This document shows positions 37,011-45,855 of a stretch of DNA of 64,000 nucleotides, in pieces. Positions within the stretch are counted from its first letter, which is position 1; each line of letters opens with the position of its first letter. A program made the position numbers and the translations under genes. This DNA comes from an uncultured Carboxylicivirga sp. GTDB lineage: Bacteria; Bacteroidota; Bacteroidia; Bacteroidales; Marinilabiliaceae. Below the pieces are notes generated by a model. That model ran no database searches. It worked only from the letters and a program-made list of their open reading frames with translations, and was not told the DNA's origin. The stretch is from contig CANLLN010000008.1 in the NCBI GenBank assembly GCA_947491945.1, positions 62,001 to 126,000 on the forward strand, written 5' to 3'.

Positions 37011-38927
37011 ATGAAAAAATTCCCTTTGTTAATTGCTGTTACCATGGCAGTATTGCTGGTTGCAGGCTGCACATTACCTTCAAAACAAGAAAAACAAGCT
37101 CCCCGTATTGCGCTCGAGGACTTTTTTAAGAACCCTGAGAAAGCTGGTTTTCAGATCTCTCCTGATGGGAAACACTTTTCCTACAGGGCACCCTATGAGA
37201 AAAGGATGAACATTTATGTTAAGGCGATTGGTGCTGATAGTGCTACTCAAATTACCTTTGAAACTGACCGTGATATTGCCGGATATTTCTGGGCTAACGA
37301 AAATCGTATTCTATATCTGAAAGACGATGGCGGCAATGAAAATTATAAGCTTTATGGTGTAAACATAGATGGAACAGAGGCGGTTTGTTTTACCGATTTT
37401 GAAAATGTACGTACCGGCATTATTGATGATTTGCGTGATATTCCTGAGGAAGTAATTATTAGCATGAATAAACGTAACCCGCAGGCCTTTGATCCTTACC
37501 GCCTGAATATCATAAGCGGTGAAATGGAGATGCTATACGAAAATCCGGGCAATATTACCGGGTGGATCACTGATCATAATGGAAAACTCAGGGCTGCCCT
37601 GGCTATTACCGATATGGTGAATCAGAGCTTGCTGTATCGTGAGAAAGAGTCTGATGAATTTAAAAACATATTAACCACTTCGTTTAAAGAATCACTTACC
37701 CCGTTCTTTTTTACTTTTGATAATAAAATGCTTTATGCCGCCTCGAATATTGGTCGTGACAAGGCAGAAATCGTAATTTTCGATCCTGTCACTGCTGAAG
37801 AGAAAGAAGTGCTTTTCGGGCATCCCGATGTGGATGTAAGTAGTTTAAGTTATTCGCGCAAGCGCAAAGTGCTTACAACCGCAAATTATACCACGGATAT
37901 GCGCGAGCGCCACTTCTTTGATGAGAAATCGAAGGAATTGTATGAAAGGGTAGAGAAGGAACTTCCCGGTTACGAAGTGTTTTTTGTTAGCACCAACAAA
38001 AACGAAGATAAATTTCTGGTGCGCACCTATAGCGATCGTTCTTTAGGGGCTTATTATTTTTTGGATACTCAAACCGACAAATTAACCCACCTTACTGATA
38101 TCAGTCCCTGGTTAAATGAAGATCAAATGGCTAAGATGAAGCCGATCAAATACACTTCGCGTGATGGTATGACCATACATGGCTATCTTACTTTACCGCT
38201 GGGAGTGGAAGCAAAAAACCTACCGCTGGTGGTTAACCCGCATGGTGGACCATGGGCGCGCGATCAATGGGGCTTTAATCCGGAAGTACAGTTTTTGGCT
38301 AACCGCGGATATGCTGTGTTGCAGATGAATTTCAGGGGATCAACCGGTTATGGCCGTGCTTTTTGGGAGTCGTCTTTCAAACAATGGGGACGTAGCATGC
38401 AAAACGATATTACCGATGGTGTCAATTGGATGATCGACCAGGGTATTGCAGACAAAGATCGCATAGCTATTTATGGCGGTAGTTACGGGGGATATGCAAC
38501 CCTTGCCGGGCTGGCTTTTACGCCTGATTTATATAAGTGCGGGGTTGATTATGTTGGGGTTAGTAATCTGTTTACCTTTATGAATACGATTCCCCCATAT
38601 TGGGAGCCTTATAAACAGATGCTGTACGAAATGGTGGGGCATCCGGTAAAGGATAGTTTGATGCTTGCCGAAGCCTCGCCGGTTTTTCATGCGGATAAAA
38701 TAACAGCTGCCTTGTTTGTTGCCCAGGGAGCCAACGATCCGCGTGTAAAGAAAGACGAATCGGATCAGATGGTAGCTGCCATGAAAGAACGCGGTGTGGA
38801 GGTCAAATACATGGTGAAAGACAATGAGGGGCATGGTTTCCGAAATGAAGAAAACCGTTTTGATTTTTACAATGCAATGGAGAAATTCCTGGCCAAACAA
38901 CTGGATAATCAAGCTGAGGAAGAATAA
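37011..38927 (+). CDS. S9 family prolyl oligopeptidase-type lipoprotein
   Basis: 638 residues. A lipoprotein signal peptide ends in the lipobox LVAGC (Cys20). A beta-propeller-like region (~40-365) precedes an alpha/beta-hydrolase peptidase domain with nucleophile Ser in YGGSYGGYATLAG (~492), the catalytic Asp in GANDPRVKKDES and His in EGHGF. Family members cleave peptides after proline or act as acylaminoacyl or dipeptidyl peptidases. Lipidation places it in the envelope, likely for peptide scavenging. Transcribed alone. Confidence 0.94.
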   Translation: MKKFPLLIAVTMAVLLVAGCTLPSKQEKQAPRIALEDFFKNPEKAGFQISPDGKHFSYRAPYEKRMNIYVKAIGADSATQITFETDRDIAGYFWANENRILYLKDDGGNENYKLYGVNIDGTEAVCFTDFENVRTGIIDDLRDIPEEVIISMNKRNPQAFDPYRLNIISGEMEMLYENPGNITGWITDHNGKLRAALAITDMVNQSLLYREKESDEFKNILTTSFKESLTPFFFTFDNKMLYAASNIGRDKAEIVIFDPVTAEEKEVLFGHPDVDVSSLSYSRKRKVLTTANYTTDMRERHFFDEKSKELYERVEKELPGYEVFFVSTNKNEDKFLVRTYSDRSLGAYYFLDTQTDKLTHLTDISPWLNEDQMAKMKPIKYTSRDGMTIHGYLTLPLGVEAKNLPLVVNPHGGPWARDQWGFNPEVQFLANRGYAVLQMNFRGSTGYGRAFWESSFKQWGRSMQNDITDGVNWMIDQGIADKDRIAIYGGSYGGYATLAGLAFTPDLYKCGVDYVGVSNLFTFMNTIPPYWEPYKQMLYEMVGHPVKDSLMLAEASPVFHADKITAALFVAQGANDPRVKKDESDQMVAAMKERGVEVKYMVKDNEGHGFRNEENRFDFYNAMEKFLAKQLDNQAEEE

Positions 38928-38935
38928 ACATTTAA

Positions 38936-38978
38936 TGATCGGATCTTTATCTGCGGACTTTAGATAAAGATCCGATCA
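38936..38978. terminator. Long convergent hairpin
   Basis: Perfect 17-base stem with arms TGATCGGATCTTTATCT and AGATAAAGATCCGATCA and a 9-base loop, between the S9 peptidase gene and the converging cyclo-ligase gene. It lacks a T run but is well placed as a bidirectional terminator. Confidence 0.7.
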
Positions 38979-39001
38979 ATGAATGCATTCTTATATATCT
39001 T

Positions 39002-39541
39002 TTAGCCGCTTATAATCTGATCCATCGCTATGTCGTGGGGCTCAACAGGCAGCTGCTCGACCATCTGAAAATCAAAGGCCAGGCCTATCTTCAGGGCCGA
39101 GGGCAGACGCTTTAGAATCCGGTCGTAATAGCCGGCACCGCGTCCCATGCGGTTGTTATGCGCATCAAAGGCCACACCGGGTACCACCACTATCTCAATA
39201 ATTGATTCGTCGATTAGTGCCGGGCCATTGGGTTCCGGTATGCCGTATTTAGCACCGGCCACCAGTTTATCTTCGCCCAGGTACTGTACTATTTTTAAAT
39301 CCTGTCCGTCAATCACCGGCAGATAGATGGCTTTCTTTTTATACCACCTATTTATAAAGGCTTGTGTGGGTACTTCGTCGGCCATGGCCCAGTAGAGTAA
39401 AAGGGTCTTGGCAGTCTCAAAAAAGGGGCTGTCTTCCAGTTGCCTGAAGATGGCTTCCGTCTGTTTTAAACGATCGGTTTCACTAAGCTGTCGCTTGAGG
39501 GTGCTTATCTGTCGGCGCAGGGCTTTCTTTTGTTCTATCAT
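39002..39541 (-). CDS. 5-formyltetrahydrofolate cyclo-ligase
   Basis: 179 residues. The enzyme converts 5-formyl-THF to 5,10-methenyl-THF using ATP. The typical N-terminus KKALRRQISTLKRQLS, the ATP/folate loop PEPNGPALID and the motif GVAFDAHNNRMGRGAGYYDR (~127-146) are present. It lies 35 bases downstream of gldB, in the same direction, and is probably co-transcribed. Confidence 0.95.
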   Translation of the reverse strand: MIEQKKALRRQISTLKRQLSETDRLKQTEAIFRQLEDSPFFETAKTLLLYWAMADEVPTQAFINRWYKKKAIYLPVIDGQDLKIVQYLGEDKLVAGAKYGIPEPNGPALIDESIIEIVVVPGVAFDAHNNRMGRGAGYYDRILKRLPSALKIGLAFDFQMVEQLPVEPHDIAMDQIISG

Positions 39542-39576
39542 AGTTGGATTTTTTAATGTTGGGTGCAGGTCCGCAC

Positions 39577-40581
39577 TTATGGTCGATAGCGTGCCTCTAA
39601 CAGTATTGCATGTGCATCGCGCTGCTCAATTAAATCGGAGAGTGTCAGTTCAGGATGCTCATGAAGATAAGCTTCAATGATTTTATAGGCTATAAATACA
39701 GCGGCTCTACCCGGTGATTCCTGTCCCAGGTGATAGGTAAAAGGGCTGTCGCCCACATATTTCTGAATAAGCATGCGTTCGGTATTATACAGGTGCTTTT
39801 GCTCAACCATGCTGGCCCAAATGGCGGCCTCATTTTTCCTGCACCAACGCAGTTCATCAGGGCTGTAATCAAACAGTAGGGTATCGTTAATAGTGGGTAT
39901 CATCTGCTTGATGAAATACAATACTTTTGCCTGTGAAAGCATATTACTGATCAGGTCCTCATTTTTCATGGCAAAAGAGAAGTTGCCCAGTGCCATGGCC
40001 TTCATCACATCAGGTACCATTTTTTCAGGACTCATCTTTCGGCGCAGGTATTTGGGGACGGCCAGCCACTCATAAAAAATACAGTCGGCACCCAGGTATT
40101 TCTCCACACTTACCGACAGCCAGCTTGAATCCATGGCGATGGATTGGTTGAAGTAGGAAGTATGCAGGTAAACGGTGGGTATAGTTGCCTCGGGGAAGTA
40201 GTATTTATAGTGACGAAAAGCCTCTTCCAAATCGTCTTGCAAAGTGGCTGTGTTGCCATACTGTGCCTTACAGGCTGCGTACACCTCCCGATTTTCTTCG
40301 TAATTCAAAAAATGTTTCAGGCGCTCGGGGTATTGTGGGTGATTGGGGCTTCCAATGTTTATAATTTGCTGACTATAAGCATCCAGGTAGCTGCCGTATT
40401 GAGCTGACAGGGAGTCGATGTCGCTTGCCAAATGGGTTTCATCTATCTCAAACAGATCGATGAAAAAAGCTTGTGGCTGAACCCTTAGCTCAACATGATT
40501 TACATCGGGGCTCGAGGTACCAAATTTACAGCCCGTGAGTGTTATACCCATCAGACCAATAAAAAGAATAAATTTCTTCAT
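39577..40581 (-). CDS. gldB: Gliding motility lipoprotein GldB
   Basis: 334 residues. The ATG at 40581 gives a lipoprotein signal MKKFILFIGLMGITLTGC with lipobox Cys18; longer readings add an untypical 27-residue lead. The body (FFIDLFEIDETHLASDIDSL, NYFPEATIPTVYL-like segment, YEWLAVPKYLRRKMSPEKMVPDV, HLGQESPGRAAVFIAYKII) matches GldB, a zincin-fold lipoprotein needed for gliding in Flavobacterium. Many non-gliding Bacteroidota also keep it. Divergent from the outer-membrane protein gene. Confidence 0.88.
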   Translation of the reverse strand: MKKFILFIGLMGITLTGCKFGTSSPDVNHVELRVQPQAFFIDLFEIDETHLASDIDSLSAQYGSYLDAYSQQIINIGSPNHPQYPERLKHFLNYEENREVYAACKAQYGNTATLQDDLEEAFRHYKYYFPEATIPTVYLHTSYFNQSIAMDSSWLSVSVEKYLGADCIFYEWLAVPKYLRRKMSPEKMVPDVMKAMALGNFSFAMKNEDLISNMLSQAKVLYFIKQMIPTINDTLLFDYSPDELRWCRKNEAAIWASMVEQKHLYNTERMLIQKYVGDSPFTYHLGQESPGRAAVFIAYKIIEAYLHEHPELTLSDLIEQRDAHAILLEARYRP

Positions 40582-40670
40582 CTTAAAGTTCAATTTTGCT
40601 GTAAAAATACGAAAGCTGCTAAAATAATCAGTTCGGGCAAAAAAAAGGTGGATGAAAACCATGATTTAGC

Positions 40671-40678
40671 TATGTTTG
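40671..40678 (+). promoter_or_regulatory. -7 promoter element TATGTTTG
   Basis: Exact TAnnTTTG match 31 bases upstream of the ATG at 40709. Confidence 0.5.
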
Positions 40679-40708
40679 TAATGTTTTTTAACCTAAATGC
40701 ATATTTCG

Positions 40709-41332
40709 ATGAGACACATTGCCTCACTCATTACATTTTTAATTTTATTTAGTAACGCCCTCAATGCACAGGACGGTAAGCGCACGCGCCTGTCTTTTGT
40801 GCTCAGCCCCCAAATATCGTGGTTAAACTCCGATGAAGCCACTGTTGATGGCAATGGAAATTTATTTGGCTATAATTTCGGACTGGTGATGGATCGTTTC
40901 TTCGCACCTAACTATGCTTTCACTACCGGTTTAACCGTGAATACTACGGGAGGTAAGCTCGAATACACAGCCAGTGAAGTAGTGCCGGCAACCCATAATA
41001 CTACCTACCGTCTTAAATATCTCGAGGTACCCCTGGCCCTCAAGCTACTCACCAACGAGTTTCATCGTTCGCGATACTACGGACAGTTTGGCCTCTCTAC
41101 CCAATATAATATTAAAACCAACGATGGTGACGGTAACAGCATTAATAGCGAGGTGAAATTTTTTGATATGGGCTACCAGATAGGAGGTGGCATGGAGTAT
41201 TCGCTGGGCGGTTCTACCTACATGATGTTAGGCCTTATTTACAATGGCGGTTTCATGGATGTGACCGATCATAAGGTAGACGACAAAGCTACGCTGAATC
41301 GATTAATCATACAGTTTGGCATTATTTTTTAG
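40709..41332 (+). CDS. Outer-membrane beta-barrel protein, PorT-like family
   Basis: 207 residues. Signal peptide MRHIASLITFLILFSNALNA is followed by beta strands typical of small outer-membrane barrels: FVLSPQISWLN, YNFGLVMDRFF, FTTGLTVNTTGGKLEY, RLKYLEVPLALKLL, YYGQFGLSTQYNIK and the closing RLIIQFGIIF. The motif YLEVPLALKL is common to the PorT family used by the type IX secretion system, but many relatives have no known role. The ATG at 40709 is chosen for leader length; an ATG at 40697 is possible. Confidence 0.8.
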   Translation: MRHIASLITFLILFSNALNAQDGKRTRLSFVLSPQISWLNSDEATVDGNGNLFGYNFGLVMDRFFAPNYAFTTGLTVNTTGGKLEYTASEVVPATHNTTYRLKYLEVPLALKLLTNEFHRSRYYGQFGLSTQYNIKTNDGDGNSINSEVKFFDMGYQIGGGMEYSLGGSTYMMLGLIYNGGFMDVTDHKVDDKATLNRLIIQFGIIF

Positions 41333-41368
41333 CATAAACAACATTAGGAAGTAACAATATACGAACCC

Positions 41369-43018
41369 ATGAAGATTGTAGTAGCGCAGTTGAACTATCA
41401 CATTGGCAATTTCAAAGCCAATACCGGTAAAATAATTGAAAGTATTACCGCCGCCAAGGGTCAGGGAGCTGATTTAGTGGTTTTTTCCGAGTTGGCCGTG
41501 TGCGGCTATCCGCCCTATGATTTATTGGAGCGTCAAAATTTTGTAAAAAGCTGTCGCGATGCCATTGAGCAGATTGCACAGGCTTGTGTGGGGGTTGCTG
41601 CCATTGTAGGTGGTCCAGAGCTTAATCCGGCACCACAAGGTAAAAATCTGTTCAATGCAGCATATGTGCTGGAGGAGGGCAGCGTAAAACAGATTATTCG
41701 CAAAACGCTGTTGCCCAATTATGATGTGTTTGATGAGTACCGTTATTTTCAACCTAACGATAGCTTTGCACTGGTGCAGTTGAAAGGGAAAAAGATTGCC
41801 CTGACCATTTGTGAAGATATATGGGATGATCAGCCCGTGGCCAACACTTTTGCCCGCGATAAGCTCTATACGCTATCGCCCATGGATAAGCTGATGCAAC
41901 AGCAACCCGATATGGCCATTAATATAGCCGCATCACCTTTTTCGCACGCACAAGTGGATATCCGCCGTGATATTGTGTGCCACAAGGCGAAGGAGTATAA
42001 TATTCCATTTGTCTATGTCAACCAGGTAGGGGCTAATACCGATCTTATCTTTGATGGTAACAGCATGGTGGTGAATCGACGAGGTGATATCGTACAGCAG
42101 GCTGCAGCCTTTGATGAGGCGCAGCTGTGTATCGATATGAACAGTGTTGATCAGGCACCCGTTGTGATGCCGGAAAGTAAACCTGCGGTTGCCTTGATTT
42201 ATGATGCGCTGGTGTGTGGTGTACGCGACTATTTCGGAAAGATGGGCTTTCGCCAGGCTACCCTGGGACTGTCGGGCGGTATCGATTCGGCGGTTACCGT
42301 GGCCATTGCCACTGAGGCGCTGGGTAAGGAGAATGTACGTGTACTGTTGTTGCCCTCGCAGTATTCATCAGATCACTCCATTAAGGATGCAGTTGATCTG
42401 GCCGAGAACCTTGGCATACAATACAATATTGTACCCATAAAAGAGATTTTTAACAGTTGTAATTTCCTGATGAGCCCGGTTTTTAACGGGAAAGAAGCAG
42501 ATGTGACCGAGGAAAATATACAGGCGCGCATACGAGGTACGCTGCTAATGGCGCTATCCAATAAGTTTGGCCATATTTTGCTCAATACTTCCAATAAAAG
42601 TGAGGCGGCGGTGGGCTATGGCACCCTTTATGGCGATATGAACGGCGGTTTATCGGTATTGGGCGATGTTTATAAGACCGATGTTTTTAAGTTGGCACGT
42701 TACATCAATCGTAGCCACGAAATCATACCTGAAAACACCATTGTGAAACCACCATCAGCCGAGCTGCGACCCGATCAGAAAGACTCTGATTCGCTGCCCG
42801 ATTATGAGGTACTCGATGCTATTTTATTGCGCTATATCGAGAAAAATCAGTCGCCTGAAGATATTATTGAAGAAGGTTATGATGCGGATATAGTACATCG
42901 CACCGTTCGTTTGGTCAATATGAATGAGTATAAACGTTATCAGACAGCGCCCACTTTGCGTGTTTCGGCTAAGGCCTTTGGAAGCGGTCGTCGCCTGCCG
43001 TTGGTAGCTAAATATTAA
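41369..43018 (+). CDS. nadE: Glutamine-dependent NAD+ synthase
   Basis: 549 residues in two domains. The N-terminal nitrilase-like glutaminase (~1-250) has the Glu-Lys-Cys triad in FSELAVCGYPP, RKTLLPNYDVFDE and LTICEDIWDD. The C-terminal synthetase (~270-549) has the PP-loop GLSGGIDSAV (~303) and NTSNKSEAAVGYGTLYGD. It makes NAD+ from NaAD, ATP and glutamine-derived ammonia. It starts 36 bases after the outer-membrane protein gene. Confidence 0.97.
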   Translation: MKIVVAQLNYHIGNFKANTGKIIESITAAKGQGADLVVFSELAVCGYPPYDLLERQNFVKSCRDAIEQIAQACVGVAAIVGGPELNPAPQGKNLFNAAYVLEEGSVKQIIRKTLLPNYDVFDEYRYFQPNDSFALVQLKGKKIALTICEDIWDDQPVANTFARDKLYTLSPMDKLMQQQPDMAINIAASPFSHAQVDIRRDIVCHKAKEYNIPFVYVNQVGANTDLIFDGNSMVVNRRGDIVQQAAAFDEAQLCIDMNSVDQAPVVMPESKPAVALIYDALVCGVRDYFGKMGFRQATLGLSGGIDSAVTVAIATEALGKENVRVLLLPSQYSSDHSIKDAVDLAENLGIQYNIVPIKEIFNSCNFLMSPVFNGKEADVTEENIQARIRGTLLMALSNKFGHILLNTSNKSEAAVGYGTLYGDMNGGLSVLGDVYKTDVFKLARYINRSHEIIPENTIVKPPSAELRPDQKDSDSLPDYEVLDAILLRYIEKNQSPEDIIEEGYDADIVHRTVRLVNMNEYKRYQTAPTLRVSAKAFGSGRRLPLVAKY

Positions 43019-43069
43019 GTTTAACTGCACTTGTTTGCCCTTAAAGGCATGCAAAGTCAGCTTTTTTTT

Positions 43070-43077
43070 TAAATTTG
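43070..43077 (+). promoter_or_regulatory. -7 promoter element TAAATTTG
   Basis: Exact TAnnTTTG match 36 bases upstream of the Crp/Fnr gene at 43113. The upstream TTTGCC...GGCATGCAAA structure followed by a T run may be a weak nadE terminator. Confidence 0.45.
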
Positions 43078-43112
43078 CATGTTATATAACATAGTTTTAT
43101 AACACCCTTGAG

Positions 43113-43820
43113 ATGCCTGCAAAAAACAATACTACCCTTGAAGCGCCCACAATAAAGGATATTTCAAAGTTATATGATATCCTGAGCGATGATGAGAAAG
43201 CATACTTGTTGAATAACCATACCACGGCTTATTACAAGAAGAATGACATTATTTATCAGGAAGGCGAGAAGCCAACTGGCCTCTTGTGTCTCGGTAAAGG
43301 GAAGGTAAAGATATTTAAGGAGGGTGTAAGCCGTCGCGATCAAATTATACGCATGGCTACGGCGCCTGATTTTATTGGTTACCGTGCTTTATTTGCCGAA
43401 GAAATGCACATTGCCAGCTCTGAAGTGATCGAGCCCAGCACCATTTTCCATGTTCCTAAAAAGGTGATATATAATCTAATGAAGACCAATCCGGCACTGT
43501 CCATGGCTTTTATCAAGTCTTTTGCCAGCGAGTTGGGATTTGCCCGTTACCGCACGGTTACCCTCACACAGAAACATATACGTGGCCGTTTGGCCGAAAG
43601 CTTATGCGTGCTGAAGGATATCTATGGTTTTGAGGAGGACGAACAGACGCTTGCGGTTTATTTATCGCGCGAAGATCTGGCGAATTTCTCAAACATGACA
43701 ACATCTAACGCTATTAGAACGCTGAGTGCTTTTGTTAACGAAAAGGTATTGGCAGTCAATGGCCGGGTGATTAAAATACTGGATGCAGAAACCCTGCAGC
43801 GAATTTCCCGCCTCGGATAA
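43113..43820 (+). CDS. Crp/Fnr family transcriptional regulator
   Basis: 235 residues. The cyclic-nucleotide-type sensor fold spans ~20-135 (IIYQEGEKPTGLLCLGKGKVKI, FIGYRALFAEE), a dimer helix ~140-165 and a winged helix with LSREDLANFSNMTTSNAIRTLSAF. It lacks an N-terminal Cys cluster. It differs clearly from the regulator at 20680 and has no obvious local target. The ligand is unknown. Confidence 0.88.
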   Translation: MPAKNNTTLEAPTIKDISKLYDILSDDEKAYLLNNHTTAYYKKNDIIYQEGEKPTGLLCLGKGKVKIFKEGVSRRDQIIRMATAPDFIGYRALFAEEMHIASSEVIEPSTIFHVPKKVIYNLMKTNPALSMAFIKSFASELGFARYRTVTLTQKHIRGRLAESLCVLKDIYGFEEDEQTLAVYLSREDLANFSNMTTSNAIRTLSAFVNEKVLAVNGRVIKILDAETLQRISRLG

Positions 43821-44033
43821 AAGCCAGTCTTTGCCAGTCATCAGGCAGGGCAGAGACAGGCTTCACCTGATGGGAGTTTAATTGTCTGAGCTTGGCTTTG
43901 CCATGGTAAGAATGAGAGTCTGTAAATATTAACATATGCATTTTTAAACCTGAAGGCTTTTATTATTTCTCTTTCTGCCAATGAGTACTGTTGTATCTTA
44001 AAATTTTGCTTACCTACCTTTTCAGTAAAACAA

Positions 44034-44057
44034 AAGCCCCACCAATTGGTGAGGCTT
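44034..44057 (-). terminator. Ferredoxin gene terminator
   Basis: Stem AAGCCCCACCAA/TTGGTGAGGCTT with one mismatch, followed on the minus strand by TTTTGTTTT. It begins 26 bases past the ferredoxin stop codon. Confidence 0.75.
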
Positions 44058-44082
44058 AGTTATTTGTTCGCTGCTGCATTGC

Positions 44083-44250
44083 TTATGCAGGGTGAATTGC
44101 CTCAGTAGGGCATACATCAGCACAAGTACCACAATCTGTACAAGCATCAGCATCAATTTTATAAATATCTCCTTCTGAGATAGCATCTACCGGACATTCA
44201 TCAACACAAGTACCGCAGGCGATGCAGTCATCATTAATTACGTAAGCCAT
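44083..44250 (-). CDS. Bacterial-type 2[4Fe-4S] ferredoxin
   Basis: 55 residues. Two full cluster motifs are visible: CIACGTCVDECP (~9-20) and CTDCGTCADVCP (~37-48). It is a small soluble clostridial-type electron carrier used by anaerobic oxidoreductases. The ATG at 44250 gives the standard start MAYVINDDC. Monocistronic, with its own -7 element and terminator. It could feed Hcp or pyruvate oxidation; no partner gene is adjacent. Confidence 0.97.
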   Translation of the reverse strand: MAYVINDDCIACGTCVDECPVDAISEGDIYKIDADACTDCGTCADVCPTEAIHPA

Positions 44251-44282
44251 TTTTTTTTCTTTATTGGTTATTATTACTCAAG

Positions 44283-44290
44283 CAAAATTA
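44283..44290 (-). promoter_or_regulatory. -7 promoter element TAATTTTG for the ferredoxin gene
   Basis: Exact TAnnTTTG match on the minus strand, 33 bases upstream of the ferredoxin ATG. Confidence 0.5.
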
Positions 44291-44412
44291 TTGGCTTTTT
44301 TAATTAAAAAAAAGATTTCCTTTCTAAAGTGTTTTATTTTGAAAGGTTATAAATAAGGTTTAAAGGTCTTTTATTATTCAAGCAACTGTGTTATAGTTAT
44401 TTTTACGAGCGT

Positions 44413-45612
44413 TTAGACCGTTTCTAATTTATCTTCATTCATAAACTCATAAGCCATGTAGGCAAGTAGTCCCGCGGCTGTCTCCAGTGAATCTTCATTT
44501 AAGTTAAACTGGGGGGTATGCAGACTGCCTGTTTCGCCTTGATTTTGCGCTACCCCAAAGCGGTAGAAAGTGCAGGGATATTTCAGCGTGTAATAGCCGA
44601 AATCCTCAGCTGTCATGCGGATGTCCATTATTTCAGTGGCCTCCATACCCAGATAGGCCTGCGAGTAGGCAATGGCTTTTTGGGTAATGGCAGTGTTGTT
44701 GTGTACTACCGGATAACCATCTTTAATATCAATTTCGCATTGGGCACCCATGGCTTGTGCTGTACCCTTGGCTATATCATGTATTTTTTCCTTGATGATG
44801 GCGCGCCACTTCTCATCCATAGTACGCAAAGTACCGGCAAGTTCTACCTGTTCGGGTATTATATTGGTGGCACCATCGGCCTTAATCTTTCCAAAGGATA
44901 ATACGGTGGGTATTTGTGCCGGTACAATGCGGCTAACAACTTGCTGCAGCGCCACAACAATATGGGAAGCTACCAGCACGGTGTCAGTGAGGGCATGGGG
45001 CATAGCCGCATGGCCACCCTTGCCCTTTACCGTTATATATACTTCGTCGCCCGAGGCCATATACATGCCACTTTTAAAGCCGGCATGTCCTGTATCCATG
45101 GTGGGTAGAACGTGTTGTCCCAAAATTACTTCGGGCTCATGTTCTGCAAAGCATCCCTCTTCCATCATTAGTTTAGCACCACCGGGAAATACCTCCTCAG
45201 CAGGTTGAAACAATAGCAGGATGGTGCCCTCCCAGTGCTCACGAAGATCTTTTAATACCATGGCAGCACCCAGCAAGGCAGCGGTATGTGCATCGTGCCC
45301 ACAGGCGTGCATAATGCCTTCGTTGCGCGAGCTAAAGCTCAGCTCGTTACTCTCCTGAATGGGCAAGGCATCCATATCGGCACGAAGAGCAATGGTGCGC
45401 TTTTCGGGGTTCTTGCCGCGCAGGTATCCTACAATGCCTGTTTTAACAAAACCTGCCTTAAACGGGATTTCCATTTTTGCCAGCTCATCCTGTATAAATG
45501 CCGAAGTGTGGTGCTCCTCAAAAGATAACTCGGGGTGGGCATGCAAATGCCGGCGTATGTCAATGATCCGTTTTAAATATTGATTAGTAAGCTGTTTAAT
45601 TTTCGTTTGCAT
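44413..45612 (-). CDS. M20 family metallo-amidohydrolase (N-acyl amino acid hydrolase)
   Basis: 399 residues. Metal-binding motifs include ALRADMDALPI (~76), MHACGHDAHTAALLGAAM (~106) and a Glu-Glu pair near FQPAEEVFPGGA. A dimerisation domain with GKGGHAAMPHALTDT follows, and the C-terminal metal His region is MTAEDFGYYTL. It matches hippurate/N-acetyl-amino-acid/IAA-type hydrolases of the M20D group. The actual acyl substrate is unclear. Confidence 0.93.
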   Translation of the reverse strand: MQTKIKQLTNQYLKRIIDIRRHLHAHPELSFEEHHTSAFIQDELAKMEIPFKAGFVKTGIVGYLRGKNPEKRTIALRADMDALPIQESNELSFSSRNEGIMHACGHDAHTAALLGAAMVLKDLREHWEGTILLLFQPAEEVFPGGAKLMMEEGCFAEHEPEVILGQHVLPTMDTGHAGFKSGMYMASGDEVYITVKGKGGHAAMPHALTDTVLVASHIVVALQQVVSRIVPAQIPTVLSFGKIKADGATNIIPEQVELAGTLRTMDEKWRAIIKEKIHDIAKGTAQAMGAQCEIDIKDGYPVVHNNTAITQKAIAYSQAYLGMEATEIMDIRMTAEDFGYYTLKYPCTFYRFGVAQNQGETGSLHTPQFNLNEDSLETAAGLLAYMAYEFMNEDKLETV

Positions 45613-45651
45613 GATTCACCCTCTATTTGTTAATATCTTAAACTTTCGTTA

Positions 45652-45659
45652 CAAAGATA
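45652..45659 (-). promoter_or_regulatory. -7 promoter element TATCTTTG for the M20 gene
   Basis: Exact TAnnTTTG match on the minus strand, 40 bases upstream of the start codon. Confidence 0.45.
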
Positions 45660-45739
45660 ACAAACCTTTTTAATCTATGCCGAAGTATTAAATGCGTGTT
45701 AAATTCGCTCAATTACCTTTTATCCTAAGTAAATATTTA

Positions 45740-45747
45740 TAGTTTTG
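45740..45747 (+). promoter_or_regulatory. -7 promoter element TAGTTTTG for the DUF1573 gene
   Basis: Exact TAnnTTTG match, giving a leader of about 100 bases before the ATG at 45856. Confidence 0.4.
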
Positions 45748-45855
45748 TGTGGCTCAACTACAACGCAGCAAGGCCTGACGAAGCATAGCAGACCTGTGGT
45801 AGCGAGAAGTGTGAGTCGTTTTGAACAGTAACTTAATATTAAACTCAATAATAAG

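Noticed and set aside
40582-40662. 27-residue extension of GldB
   Set aside because: It would hide the lipoprotein signal peptide that starts at the ATG at 40581.
43839-43872. CATCAGG/CCTGATG inverted repeat after the second Crp/Fnr gene
   Set aside because: Only 7 pairs with a 20-base loop and no T run; too weak to call a terminator.
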